A DNA stretch of 25,000 bases from Botryococcus braunii (lineage: Eukaryota; Chlorophyta; Trebouxiophyceae). Positions 8,101 to 16,053 of the stretch are shown one piece after another. Each line of letters starts with the position of its first letter. Within the stretch, counting starts at the first letter, position 1. The stretch is taken from assembly GCA_002005505.1 (NCBI GenBank), contig KV908358.1:528683-553682 (forward strand). The letters are read 5' to 3'. The notes under the pieces were generated by a model. It saw nothing but the letters and a program-made list of their open reading frames with translations. It searched no databases and was not told the DNA's origin. Both the position numbers and the translations under genes were made by a program.

Positions 8101-10413
8101 CTCCTTCCAAAGGGAGGGGTCTGCTGCAGCATGGACCAACAGAGTCCTTGTTCGCTCCTTCAGGGTCCTATTCATCCTCTCCGCCACCCCATTCTGCTGA
8201 GGCGTGTAGGGCGCTGAGGACTCCATCTTAGTGCCCTGCTGAGCACAAAACTCTTTGAATTGCTGGTTCAGGAACTCTGAACCCCTGTCAGTCCTCACAC
8301 ACTTCACAACCGTGCCTCGTTGGGTCTGCCAAAAACGGAGCAGGTCTATCACAGCCTTTGGGATGCAATCCTTTGACTTCACAGGCAGGGAGGCAACTTG
8401 GTGTGAACTTTCATCCACTACAGTGACCCAATATCGTTCACCTGTGATGGCAGGAGGTGATATGGGACCCACAGTATCCACATGGACTCTATCGAGTGGG
8501 TGATGTGCAGGCCTGGAAGATACAGGGAAAGGAGGTCTGGAGTGTTTCCCTTGTATACACGATTCACAGTGCTTGGGGCACTCAGAGCAGGGAGCAAGGG
8601 AGATATTGATTCCTGTAACCAGATCTTCCTTGGAGAACCTCTGCATGCTGCTGGCACCAGGATGACCTAACCTAGCATGCCACAGAGATCTCTCGCTACA
8701 CACGTGTCCTTTCCTAAGATGAGATGCCTCAGCCATGTGATCAATATGTCTGCAGCCAACTTGCTGCCCTCTGACAGGACTAACAAACTCCAAAAAAAAC
8801 AGACCTCGTGCGCGGGTGATATCTCCACACCACCCTTCAGGTCCCTTCATGGCTGTGTAACCACCTGCAGTGTCAGTCAGGAAAGATGCTCCATCCTGAA
8901 TTGCACCAGTGACTGAAATGAGGTTGGTATGCGCAGAAGGAACACACTGCACATTGTGCAGCCAGAATACTTCGTGCCTTGCATTCACAAGGCATACAGA
9001 CCCAGATGCAATGATTCCTCCCTTGGCGTCTGAGGTTGCCAAGTGCAGAGGAAGAGGCTGTCTATGCATAACTGGATTATGGAGCAATGAGAGATCATTG
9101 ACTATATGCACAGAGGCACCACTATCTATTAACCAAGATGTGCTGCTAGCTCCATGCGAAGTTGGGGCAAGCACATTGAGAGAGATAAACATCGCCTCAC
9201 CAGAAGGAGGGGGTGGAGGTGGTAAATGCCACCCCGGAAACGTGTGTTGACTTGTTGGATAGTTATATGCTGAAGGAGGTCCAGGGCTGGAAGCGGATGA
9301 AGGCGGGCCACCCCGGCCAGATCCATGGTCCCACCAGGCTTGAGGAGACGACTGTGGGCCTCCCTGGCCCCAGTAAGCTGCAGGCCCAACGCTTGCCGCT
9401 TGCATGTTTTGATGAAGAGCCTGCAGCTGCCTGAGCGGTCCGCAGTCAGTCATGAAGTGGCCCTTTGCCTTGCAGAAGTGGCATGTAAGCTCCTCTCTGG
9501 GCCTTCTTGCCCTGCCAGGTCCACGCCCCCTGCCACCAAAAGTAGTTGCAGAGGGGCCAGCGGGAGGCTGTTCGTTTGCTGGTAGTGCTGCTCCAACTCC
9601 CGGTACTGCTCCCACTCCTGGTGCAGCTCCAGCGCTTGATGACGCTCCAGCTACCCCCCCAGAGGGACCAGCCACTGCTGCAGCTGCCATGGCCTGAGGT
9701 GTTCCCTCTGCAGGTGGGTCCTTGTACCCACGGCTGGCTGCGGCGCGCAGGATTCTTTGAATCAGCTCCAATGGCGGCTTGTCGGTTGCCATAACCTCCA
9801 GGGACTCGAGCCTCAGCACAGGAGGGAGGCCCTTCACCATCAGCTCCCCAACATTGTGGTCCAAGAGGATGAACGCGTTGTTTCTGAGACTTGTAGCCAG
9901 ATCCATCATTCTGTAGAGGTAGACCTTGAGTGTCTCCCCTGTCTTGATGCCCTGCTCCATTTCCTTGTACCACTCAAGGTTGATGTCTTGGTTGCTCCCT
10001 CCAGTGTGACTGTTCTTCACCCACGCGATGAAGTCGAACGCTGCTTTGTGGCATGAGATCTGAGAATGCCAGATGACTGGAACTGACTGGATCAGCCACT
10101 GCTTGATGGCTGAGTTCTCCACCGACCCTGGCATTGGCCTCTCCAAAGCCGCTCTGACCCCCTTGGTGTTTGCGCACGCCTCCAAATTTTCATACCAAAA
10201 TTCAAAATTGCGCCCTCCATCATCAAGCATGACAGTCATCTTTGGATTAGAGGTATTGGGGATGTAGGCTGCCTTGTCAATCTCCACCTTTGGTTCTGCA
10301 GTGGCTGATTGTGTCCCGGTCATAGACTGCCCTGGAGTGGCCCCACTGACTTCTCCAGGTTGAGACATTGCTGTTTCACTGCTACTTTCCTTTTCTTTGC
10401 CCCTTTTTGTCAT
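5200..10413 (-). CDS. Copia gag-pol polyprotein (1737 aa)
   Basis: One frame encodes the capsid protein and all enzymes of the element. Gag lies at about residues 55-235, with a CCHC zinc knuckle at 311-324 (CHFCKAKGHFMTDC). Aspartic protease: DSGAS at 430-434. Integrase zinc-binding motif: H579, H584, C616, C619. Integrase core: D646, D709, E745, with exactly 35 residues between the last two. Reverse transcriptase: D1326 in HQVDIKTAFLNGE and YVDD at 1411-1414. RNase H: D1588, E1631 and D1664 in CDNQG. A Ser/Gln/Glu-rich linker of roughly 330 residues (about 885-1215) separates integrase from reverse transcriptase and contains repeated GERER and QHKV..VP motifs. There is no frameshift or stop between gag and pol, so capsid excess would need another mechanism. 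The ATG chosen is the first of the frame, behind a leader of about 375 bases. All catalytic residues are present. Confidence 0.97.
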   Translation of the reverse strand: MTKRGKEKESSSETAMSQPGEVSGATPGQSMTGTQSATAEPKVEIDKAAYIPNTSNPKMTVMLDDGGRNFEFWYENLEACANTKGVRAALERPMPGSVENSAIKQWLIQSVPVIWHSQISCHKAAFDFIAWVKNSHTGGSNQDINLEWYKEMEQGIKTGETLKVYLYRMMDLATSLRNNAFILLDHNVGELMVKGLPPVLRLESLEVMATDKPPLELIQRILRAAASRGYKDPPAEGTPQAMAAAAVAGPSGGVAGASSSAGAAPGVGAVPGVGAALPANEQPPAGPSATTFGGRGRGPGRARRPREELTCHFCKAKGHFMTDCGPLRQLQALHQNMQAASVGPAAYWGQGGPQSSPQAWWDHGSGRGGPPSSASSPGPPSAYNYPTSQHTFPGWHLPPPPPPSGEAMFISLNVLAPTSHGASSTSWLIDSGASVHIVNDLSLLHNPVMHRQPLPLHLATSDAKGGIIASGSVCLVNARHEVFWLHNVQCVPSAHTNLISVTGAIQDGASFLTDTAGGYTAMKGPEGWCGDITRARGLFFLEFVSPVRGQQVGCRHIDHMAEASHLRKGHVCSERSLWHARLGHPGASSMQRFSKEDLVTGINISLAPCSECPKHCESCIQGKHSRPPFPVSSRPAHHPLDRVHVDTVGPISPPAITGERYWVTVVDESSHQVASLPVKSKDCIPKAVIDLLRFWQTQRGTVVKCVRTDRGSEFLNQQFKEFCAQQGTKMESSAPYTPQQNGVAERMNRTLKERTRTLLVHAAADPSLWKEALETATLLYNVGPTSGRSLTPMELFFGVKPDVSVLRTFGCVAHVHIPSGQRSVFGPKTIPGMFTGYCPQSKAYRVYVGNGVWKESRDVSFIEHLRGAERVGLSKVQPGSVYDSRISPPLGSENLATPQAIPSAAPPTFWDEEDDHGVETLSTGAPGTSGLCAGDQSGDGTTAAHDQGNPTSLDSTVGTPEPSQHSWSVLEHMQNLARGGVETQSQVEKMQKVQEGLRMQGKSQIPLPPGTTLTREQRYVQRVARREHSDIPLHAPDPGQAIVSEPNMVGLPDMQGQVETVEAMFGADVRDESSGLDMPAVGEAGAQSQSLASHAYGVQADIVGAAQASLGSVPKCESRRERELLLPSALRKVRECKGAAHESSSQGERERLEKESDNPGSTAQSQHKVHNVPYSGNQGEREREGNSISKADSPAAPQHKVKSVPSVTLGKVHVPSNLREAQRSPQWEFWQQAMQEEMESLDTHEVMQYVERPHGQKVIPVHWIFSTKNDAHGNVTRFKARLVAQGCRQIPGIDVGEVFAPTSSYGARRAVLAVAATQNLEIHQVDIKTAFLNGELEEEVYVTQPPGFENGNTRVVCKLRKALYGLKQAPRAWHKTLSDKLSVMGYSVCKSDAGVYIRRAPDGNLSFILVYVDDLLIVARVVAEIEWGKELLKKDFTIHDLGEVNDFLGCQVLRNRVQGTISMSCTPKIDALVEKFGVADDGRGVDTPMSKDFVASSRPESSDGMSHGAGTPLPPGHRYCELIGSLLYIANTTRPDISQAVGVLSRYRMTPTTSHWNEAIRVLKYLRDTRELALTLGGKGPELEGYVDADYAGDLDHRYSTTGYVLSVYGSAVVWGSKKQSSVATSTVQAEFMAAGHIVKEANWLRGFLEEIGAAPWRVKIFCDNQGCISNLRNPLYSKFTKHVAVSFHYAREAMALGQVDILYVESARNVADIMTKPLAKPVFVGHRDSLGLRRYT

Positions 10414-10789
10414 ACTATTGTCACTTCACCAGCCAAACTTACTCATAAACTTCTGGAATGCAGCAATACCCTACAATTCCCTCCATGTCATGGAAATTTA
10501 CCAGCCAGTCTTGCACAGTAGTAGCAGATATGTTCCCCTCAGAAGTTTGCGCCGGAGTCCGGCCCGACTCACTCAGTGCTTCTAGACAACGTCTATGAAT
10601 GATAAAGCACAGCTAAAACTTCAATTATGAATTTCCCAGAAAGGTAAACTGTGAGTAAGATAATGGTCCTGGTACACTCGAGTTCCCTTGCGCCGCTGCG
10701 CCATGCTCGAGCTCCTTTGTTGACGCTTACGTCTGACCCATCCGTAGACGACCTTCACTCCTGCTTTTACTTGGCTCAGCTGGAAGGGC
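10414..10789 (-). other. Leader between PBS and gag
   Basis: About 376 bases of untranslated leader in element sense, between the primer-binding site and the gag ATG. It should hold dimerisation and packaging signals, but I recognise none. No coding region is seen. Confidence 0.6.
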
Positions 10790-10803
10790 GTGGGCCCATA
10801 ACC
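10790..10803 (-). promoter_or_regulatory. Primer-binding site matching initiator tRNA-Met anticodon arm
   Basis: In element sense the 14 bases directly after the 5' LTR are GGTTATGGGCCCAC. This is complementary to GUGGGCCCAUAACC, the anticodon stem-loop (CAU anticodon) of eukaryotic initiator tRNA-Met, rather than to a tRNA 3' end. Drosophila copia and some relatives prime this way from a cleaved half-tRNA. The site also forms a 10-bp hairpin with the end of U5 (10811-10820). Confidence 0.88.
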
Positions 10804-11497
10804 TGTGAAAGGTTATGGGCAATCGGCTTTCCCTGTACAAAGCAGACAGGTCGTCAATAGACGAAGTTACTCCAGCTACAGTCCGTACGACTGTCTGCTG
10901 AGTGCCACACACAACTGTCGGACAAGACTAGCATCTGGTGATGCCCAGCATCTTTCACAACCAGTTCCGTTACATCATTATCTTGTACACAAGCACCGAT
11001 CAAGCAATCACTAGATAAGGCTCTAGACGGCTACGTTCAAGTACATGCCTATACTCCCTGAAGTCACTGTCCCTTATCTGTTTGAGTGACTACAGGGTAC
11101 ACTAAGCTTGTTCACTCTCACAATAGCAACAATGATACAACACACACTGCCGCACCGTACCTGTACAAAGCAGACAGGTCGTCAATAGACGAAGTTACTC
11201 CAGCTACAGTCCGTACGACTGTCTGCTGAGTGCCACACACAACTGTCGGACAAGACTAGCATCTGGTGATGCCCAGCATCTTTCACAACCAGTTGGTATT
11301 CACTCCGGTGGGGCAGCCTTAAGAGTTCATCCGACAAACGTGTGATCTAGATAGGATTGTACCTTATGTTCGAAAACGTCCAGAATCTGCCGTGTCTCAA
11401 GGTACCTTATGTTCTCAATGGACCCATATCCTAATAGTGCACACATGAAGATCACTTAAAGCACAAGGCATTCAATAATAATGTTCAGAACTCAACA
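10804..11497 (-). repeat. 5' LTR of the copia element
   Basis: Same 694-bp sequence as 4486-5179. In element sense this is the promoter-carrying copy. The duplicated 135-bp blocks lie at 10832-10966 and 11160-11294. I could not assign a TATA box or polyadenylation signal with confidence. Confidence 0.96.
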
Positions 11498-11502
11498 GGA
11501 TG
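11498..11502. repeat. 5-bp target-site duplication (right)
   Basis: ggatg immediately after the right LTR, identical to 4481-4485. Confidence 0.9.
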
Positions 11503-11519
11503 CCCCATCAACGATAGAC

Positions 11520-11700
11520 ACGCGAGAACTTCTTCGGTTGTGACGAGACTCATAGTCAGTCAGGCGGGGGAAGTTCTTCGCTTGAGACGAGACTCACCGT
11601 CAGTCGGACAAGAAAACGTTTCCGCTTGTGACCAGTCCTAAAAGTACAGCCATATGGGAATTACTTTGGATGTGACAAAAGTCAAAGTCTGTCAGACAAG
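11520..11700 (+). repeat. ~45-50 bp degenerate tandem repeat
   Basis: Four head-to-tail, increasingly diverged copies of a unit of the form aacttcttcggttgtgacga + gactcatagtcagtcagg. They lie in what would be the host intron next to the copia insertion. Confidence 0.7.
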
Positions 11701-11723
11701 GTTCATTAACGACAGCAGAGCTC

Positions 11724-11793
11724 TGCCCCTCCTCCCTTCCGGCCTCCCTCCCTCGTCCCCCTCCCTCCATCCCCCTCCCTCCCTCCCTTCCAA
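11724..11793. repeat. Pyrimidine (CCT)-rich tract
   Basis: Nearly pure C/T for about 70 bases (ccctccctccctt type). On the minus strand it is a GA-rich tract inside the presumed intron. The open frame running through it (Gly/Glu/Arg-rich) is probably not translated. Confidence 0.85.
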
Positions 11794-11925
11794 TTCTGCA
11801 AGAGCCACAACAAGCATTCCACCAGGAACCACCCCATGCCCTTCCTGCTCCACATTGTGTGGAACGGCAGCCATCCCCCTTGTAAGCCCTTTGGGGAGTA
11901 CTGGGGGGAAGGGTGGCGGGCGTAC

Positions 11926-12174
11926 CAGGCTGAATGGGGCCAAATTAGGCTCGAGAGCAGACCCCGTCCACTGCTGGCAGAGGTGATGGTTGAGGCACAT
12001 GTTTATACATGTCGTCAGCCACATGGCCGCCATGTGGGCTGTGAAGGGCAGAGGGAGCCCCGCGCTCAGCGCCAGGATGTTGATGAGGCAGCCACCCGAG
12101 ACAAACAGGTCCTGCCCCGCCACCAGGAGTGAGGGCTCTCCGCTGTGGGGCGGGTGCGTGAACGTCGCCCGGAA
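11926..12174 (-). CDS. Candidate exon of the multi-pass membrane protein
   Basis: Bounded on the minus strand by an acceptor (gggggccgacag) and a donor-like cagcctg|gtacgcc, giving 249 bases (83 codons, phase 0 at both ends). The peptide contains HPPHSGEPSLLVAGQDLFVSG, then a hydrophobic run GCLINILALSAGLPLPFTAH, and then AAMWLTTCINMCLNHHLCQQW. I recognise no family. A phase-0 end here joins in frame to the phase-0 start at 4280, so the copia element would lie inside one intron (4281-11925). Parts of this exon are repeated at 12296-12415 and, more decayed, at 12920-13080. The donor is a guess; ending earlier near the His/Cys-rich stretch is possible. Confidence 0.5.
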
Positions 12175-13140
12175 CTGTCGGCCCCCCGGTCCCCCTTTCC
12201 CCTGGTGAGATGCCTATTGCTTCCTCCCAGATTAGTAGAAAGATTACTACAACATTACTAATGGGATTACTAATGATGTTAGTAAACAGAGCGGTCCCCG
12301 CGCTAGGCTGTTGGTGACGCAGCCCCCCGAGACAAACAGGTCCTGCCCCACCACCAGGAGGGAGGCCTCTCCGCTGGGGGGCGGGTTAGTGAACGTCGCC
12401 CGTGACTGTCGCCCCCCCCCCCCTGGCGGGGGGAGCTGCCTGAGGAATAGTTGTTAACTCACTAGTGAGAGTACTGATGACATTACCCAAAAAAAAAGAT
12501 AAACATGACATTAAACATGATAAACATTTGGGGCGGATGCATTACCATCGCCCAGATCTGCCCCGCCCCCCCCCCCCCCCACCCCCCACCCCCGCCTCTT
12601 CACCTGGTTAGATGCCTGTTGATTGCCTAACCAGCTTCAGACTACTGAGAAGATAACCAGTAGGCTTACTTGGATTACTAGGATTAATTGGAGTACTAGG
12701 ATCACTGAGATTACTAATTAGATTACCTAAAAGCTTACTGACCATCGCCCGGCTCTCCCCTCTCCCCCCCCCCCCCCCGGCGGGGCGGCTCATCACCTGG
12801 GTAGCTGCCAGTGCATTGCCTCGGCACTCACCAGATTCAGACTTACTAGGAAGATACCTACTAGTGTTACTACTTAAAAATTACTGGTAAGAGTACTTAA
12901 AAAGATTACTATCCAGACGCACCACGGCTCTCAGCACCAGGATGTTGGTGAGGCAGAAGCCCCCCCCCCCCCCCCCGGGGCGGGGGGGGGTAACAGACAA
13001 GTCCTGTCAGCCCGCACTAACGCCACTGGTGTACTTTCAACTCATGCTGGTTGGCGAGTGCGCGAACCGTCCCCAATAGTGTCACCCCCCCCTTTTTTTG
13101 GGGGGGGGGGGGGGCCTGTGAGATGCCTGTTGATTACTCC
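12175..13140 (-). repeat. Tandem array of exon/intron modules with C/G tracts
   Basis: Units of about 180-320 bp repeat. Each has a poly-C/poly-G tract, then (plus-strand sense) a (g)atgcctgttgattgc-like word near 12209, 12432, 12611, 12802 and 13119, then gattacta-rich intron sequence, then an atcgccc(gg)..ctgtcg-like word. Two units also keep exon sequence. 12296-12415 (minus strand) is still in frame as far as GQDLFVSGGCVTN and then diverges. 12920-13080 is decayed and interrupted by a C-run/G-run. The 13270-13320 end of the next exon shares ctccgctgtgggg with the same family. Confidence 0.75.
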
Positions 13141-13237
13141 AACTTAGAAAAAGGGTCAAGTGTTCAGGACCCGGAACACCCGGAGAAGAGGTTTTACTAA
13201 GCACCACCATATTCCCCGATGATTACTCTTAACTTAC

Positions 13238-13636
13238 TAGTGAACTTCAGGAAAGCCTTTCCAATCCGAAAGGGAAGGGATCTCCGCTGTGGGGACCGTT
13301 TGCGCACCATGCTGTCTGCGACAGTGTGCAGGAGCCGGATGCCCAGGGTGAGGTACAGAAAGGACGCCATGTGTTCCACAGGGTTGCTCCATGTGACGAG
13401 ACGGTACACCAGGAGCGCATAGAGGCCCAGCAGGCAGATCAAAAGCAGGCCGCTTGTGGAGATTGTTCCCTCCCCCCACAGCAGGCGCGCCAGACAGACG
13501 GGCAACAGCAAGAGGCCGAAGGAGCAGGAGAAGATGAGCGCGGTCATCATAAAGCCCTTGAGCTGGTACCCGCGGTACTGGGCCTCCAGGGCTGGCAGGT
13601 GAAATGCCAGCGGCGACGTGCTCAACACCTCCAGAT
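13238..13636 (-). CDS. Candidate upstream exon of the membrane protein
   Basis: On the minus strand a good acceptor (ttgttcttgggtcgcag) is followed by the frame DLEVLSTSPLAFHLPALEAQ, and the segment ends at a consensus donor (ttcacta|gtaagt). Three hydrophobic segments are visible: FMMTALIFSCSFGLLLLPVC, then a segment reading TSGLLLICLLGLYALLVYRL, then a weaker one, SFLYLTLGIRLLHTV. A basic tail (RKRSPQRRSLPFRIGK) follows. This looks like a real membrane-protein exon of about 133 codons. Its phase (1-1) does not join directly to the phase-0 exon at 12174. Either another small exon lies between them, or the true donor is earlier; the basic tail overlaps the duplicated module. Family not recognised. 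Confidence 0.55.
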
Positions 13637-13642
13637 CTGCGA

Positions 13643-13942
13643 CCCAAGAACAAAAAATTTATTTTAAGACCATTTTAGAAGTATTTGAGACAGTTTTTAA
13701 GTTTATATAACCCCCATATTAATAATAAAAATCATAATAATAACGAAAGACAAAAAAACAACTTATCGGGGCAGCTGCCATGGCGCAAATTGCGGAGTGC
13801 AGGAAACTCGTCAACCACAACCCTGTTCATCACAAATGGCCTCCAAGTTGAAAACTGTGAAGGAATGTTTGTTGCCCCGCAGTACAAGGTTCTCAACACA
13901 TGTTTGTTGCCCCGCTGTGTAAAATGTCAGCAAAGGTTAGCT
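13643..13942. other. AT-rich intron or intergenic stretch
   Basis: AT-rich sequence with aataataaaaatcataataa near 13720. A word (tgtttgttgccccgc) occurs twice, near 13867 and 13901. No gene seen. Confidence 0.4.
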
Positions 13943-14147
13943 GGCCGACTATGTAGATACCGTGGTACTTTGGCGTCTATGTAGATACCGTGGTACCTTG
14001 GCCGTCTATGTAGATACCGTGGTACCTTGGCCGCCTATGTAGATACCGTGGTACCTTGGCCGTCTGTGTAGATACCGTGGTACCTTGGCCGTCTATGTAC
14101 ATACCGTGGTACCTTGGCCGTCTATGGAGACACCGTGACACCTTGGC
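13943..14147 (+). repeat. 29-bp minisatellite, ~7 units
   Basis: Head-to-tail copies of ggccgtctatgtagataccg + tggtacctt. The central units are almost identical and the last (14119-14147) is diverged. There are no unique spacers, so this is not a CRISPR array. Confidence 0.95.
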
Positions 14148-14202
14148 TCCATGATTGGCGGTTCTTGGCCTTCCGGATAACTACTAGTCATGGTACATCC
14201 TT

Positions 14203-14311
14203 GCCTATACTGTACTGGCTGTACAGGATTACTAACCTACACTGACCTATACTGTACTGGCAGTATAGACTTGGTTAGTATTGGCATATACTGTACGGAC
14301 AGTACAATGTT
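14203..14311. repeat. Three diverged copies of a tatactgtactggc word
   Basis: cctatactgtactggctgta, cctatactgtactggcagta and catatactgtacggacagta occur within about 110 bases. The second copy is also an inverted repeat (tatactg / cagtata). Confidence 0.7.
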
Positions 14312-15621
14312 GCTTAGCATTCACCTAGTCTACATGGCCCTGACCTGAGAACTGATGCAAAAACCCTTTAGGCCTAGAAGCTTGTAGGTCTTTCTTGGCG
14401 TACCAGATAATGACTCTTCAAGGTACCTTCTGACAATGTACTGTGCCCAGCTTTTGTTCCGGCGTTTGTCAGCCTGAGGGATGCTGACTCATCTAGATTA
14501 TTCTGAAAGTGACAAATAAACAGTAACAAAGTTCATATGGTCGCTGCTTGCTCTAAAAGAACATTTCAGGCAGTTCCAAGTTTACACTGCTGACTACCAA
14601 TCATTCTTTGTTTGTGGATGATCGCACGTGGAAAATTGCGTTCTTTCTATCAGATTACTCCACTGCCGAAACCATTTCTTGTCTAGGGTCGTTATAAACT
14701 CTTATAACGCTGTTCAAAGAGCAAATTCTATCTTTACCTCTCAAAAGATAAGGGCATAGGAAGGCATGGAAAGTTTGGGCTAGAGTTCCATTTTTAACCT
14801 TGAATGCATGTTCCGGCAATTTGCAAGCAAGCCATGAGGCAAACATATCTGCTTTCAAGTCTCGATAACAGATTAGGACGGCCCGACGCACTTAAATTTG
14901 AAAAGTCTGACAGCATGTGACCGCGACGGCGCTGAAGGCTAACAAGGCCGCTCTTTGTCATTCGCAAAGAATACCTTCACCACTATGAACGCTGGTCACC
15001 AAGTAACTTCATGGTCAGACAGGTTTGATCCAAGCTTGCATAAATAGCAAGCAATGCCCGAGGGCAGCAGACGTACCGGAAGGAAACAGTTTGGATGGGG
15101 GCGACATCTGAGCGAAAGCTGATGCTGGTAAATTAGATTCGATAACAATTGGAGACTGATAGTAATGAGTCGAAAGCTAGCCCATGGTCGACAGTTAATC
15201 CCGTGCGCGCGACCGGTCTTTCTTAGAAAACCCCGTTTGAAACTGCAGGAGCCCCAGGACACTTATACCTACAATGTCATCAACCACGTAGGATATCCAC
15301 GAAAAACACCTGAAAAATATAAATCACTCAAGCGATTGCTAGTGGGTTGACAGAAGGCCCTCTACAAGTGCACCTCCCCCGAGATCCGGGACCAACCTGT
15401 AACAGCAGTGGACACAAGCCTCTCGCTGTTTTAACAATGAATGATGTCTGGTAGCTAGACTTAAGTGGTTTGCTGCGGAGACATGAACAAGGGGCGGCGC
15501 GCTGAATCGGCTGTAGCTATGGGACCACTTACGTTGCAATGACCGCTCGACGCCTTCCAATCACCTTCAACATTTTATGCCTCTTGCTTCACGAAGACTG
15601 TCCTGGATGCTCGCCCCTCAC
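14312..15621. other. 1.3 kb without a recognisable gene
   Basis: I see several short open frames on both strands but no family motifs or convincing splice structure. The only structure noted is a perfect 8-bp-arm hairpin at 14690-14709 (cgttataa / ttataacg). The sequence is closer to average composition than the repeat regions, so an unrecognised 5' exon or UTR of the minus-strand gene cannot be excluded. Confidence 0.4.
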
Positions 15622-16053
15622 GGTCTCTTCGGCAGTTTATTTGGCAGGCTGATTTGCGTGCGGTTGTATCGTTCATCTCGGATGCCTTCCAGGCTCGTGT
15701 TGACTTACGCCGGACGCGGTGACTTGGCCGCAGCCACGTGTGTGGCTGCCCCTCCCCCATTTATTCCCCATTTCCCCATTTCGTTTACGCCGTTGCGTGT
15801 CTAGTCTTTGGTTGGCTACCTCGGGTGGCCCGCTTTTCTTTATTTCGTGCTAGCGTGTGTTGTGGACATCTTATCATGCCCTCGTGGCTGGACAGATGTA
15901 ACTTCTTCTTCCTTTACAAGAGTGGAGTAAAAAAGACCAGCCCAATGTTCAGGGACCCAAACCCCCAATGTGTCAAGCTATGAGTCACACCCGGCGAGCG
16001 GCCAGCTGGCGACCCACAGCCGCCGCAATGATGAAACTGACCCGACGAATGAC
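15622..16053 (-). repeat. LINE 3' end, copy A (ORF end plus 3' UTR)
   Basis: In element sense this holds the last ~23 codons of the LINE ORF (stop at 15985-15987) and about 360 bases of 3' UTR. It matches 16893-17332 through nearly its whole length, including ctcttcggcagtt, gacttggccgcagccacg, atgccctcgtggctggacag and gagtggagtaaaaaagacca. The most diverged part is a C-rich central stretch. Confidence 0.9.

Larger units (their letters stand above)
4486..11497 (-). mobile_element. Complete Ty1/copia LTR retrotransposon
   Basis: The element spans 7012 bp with a 694-bp LTR at each end, TG...CA termini and a 5-bp target duplication (ggatg). It has a primer-binding site next to the 5' LTR (right side), a polypurine tract next to the 3' LTR (left side), and a single uninterrupted gag-pol frame. 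The pol order is protease, integrase, reverse transcriptase, RNase H, which defines Ty1/copia. The LTR copies look identical by eye and the ORF is intact, so the insertion appears recent and possibly still mobile. It sits between two exon-like segments of a minus-strand membrane-protein gene, in the same orientation as that gene. Short lineage-specific homology searches would be needed to place it in a named clade. Confidence 0.97.

Noticed and set aside
13326..13667. 113-codon plus-strand Gln-rich frame
   Set aside because: Antisense shadow of the membrane-protein exon, which has splice sites and hydrophobic segments on the other strand.
13943..14147. CRISPR-like regular repeats
   Set aside because: The 29-bp units are contiguous with no unique spacers; this is a minisatellite in a eukaryotic context.
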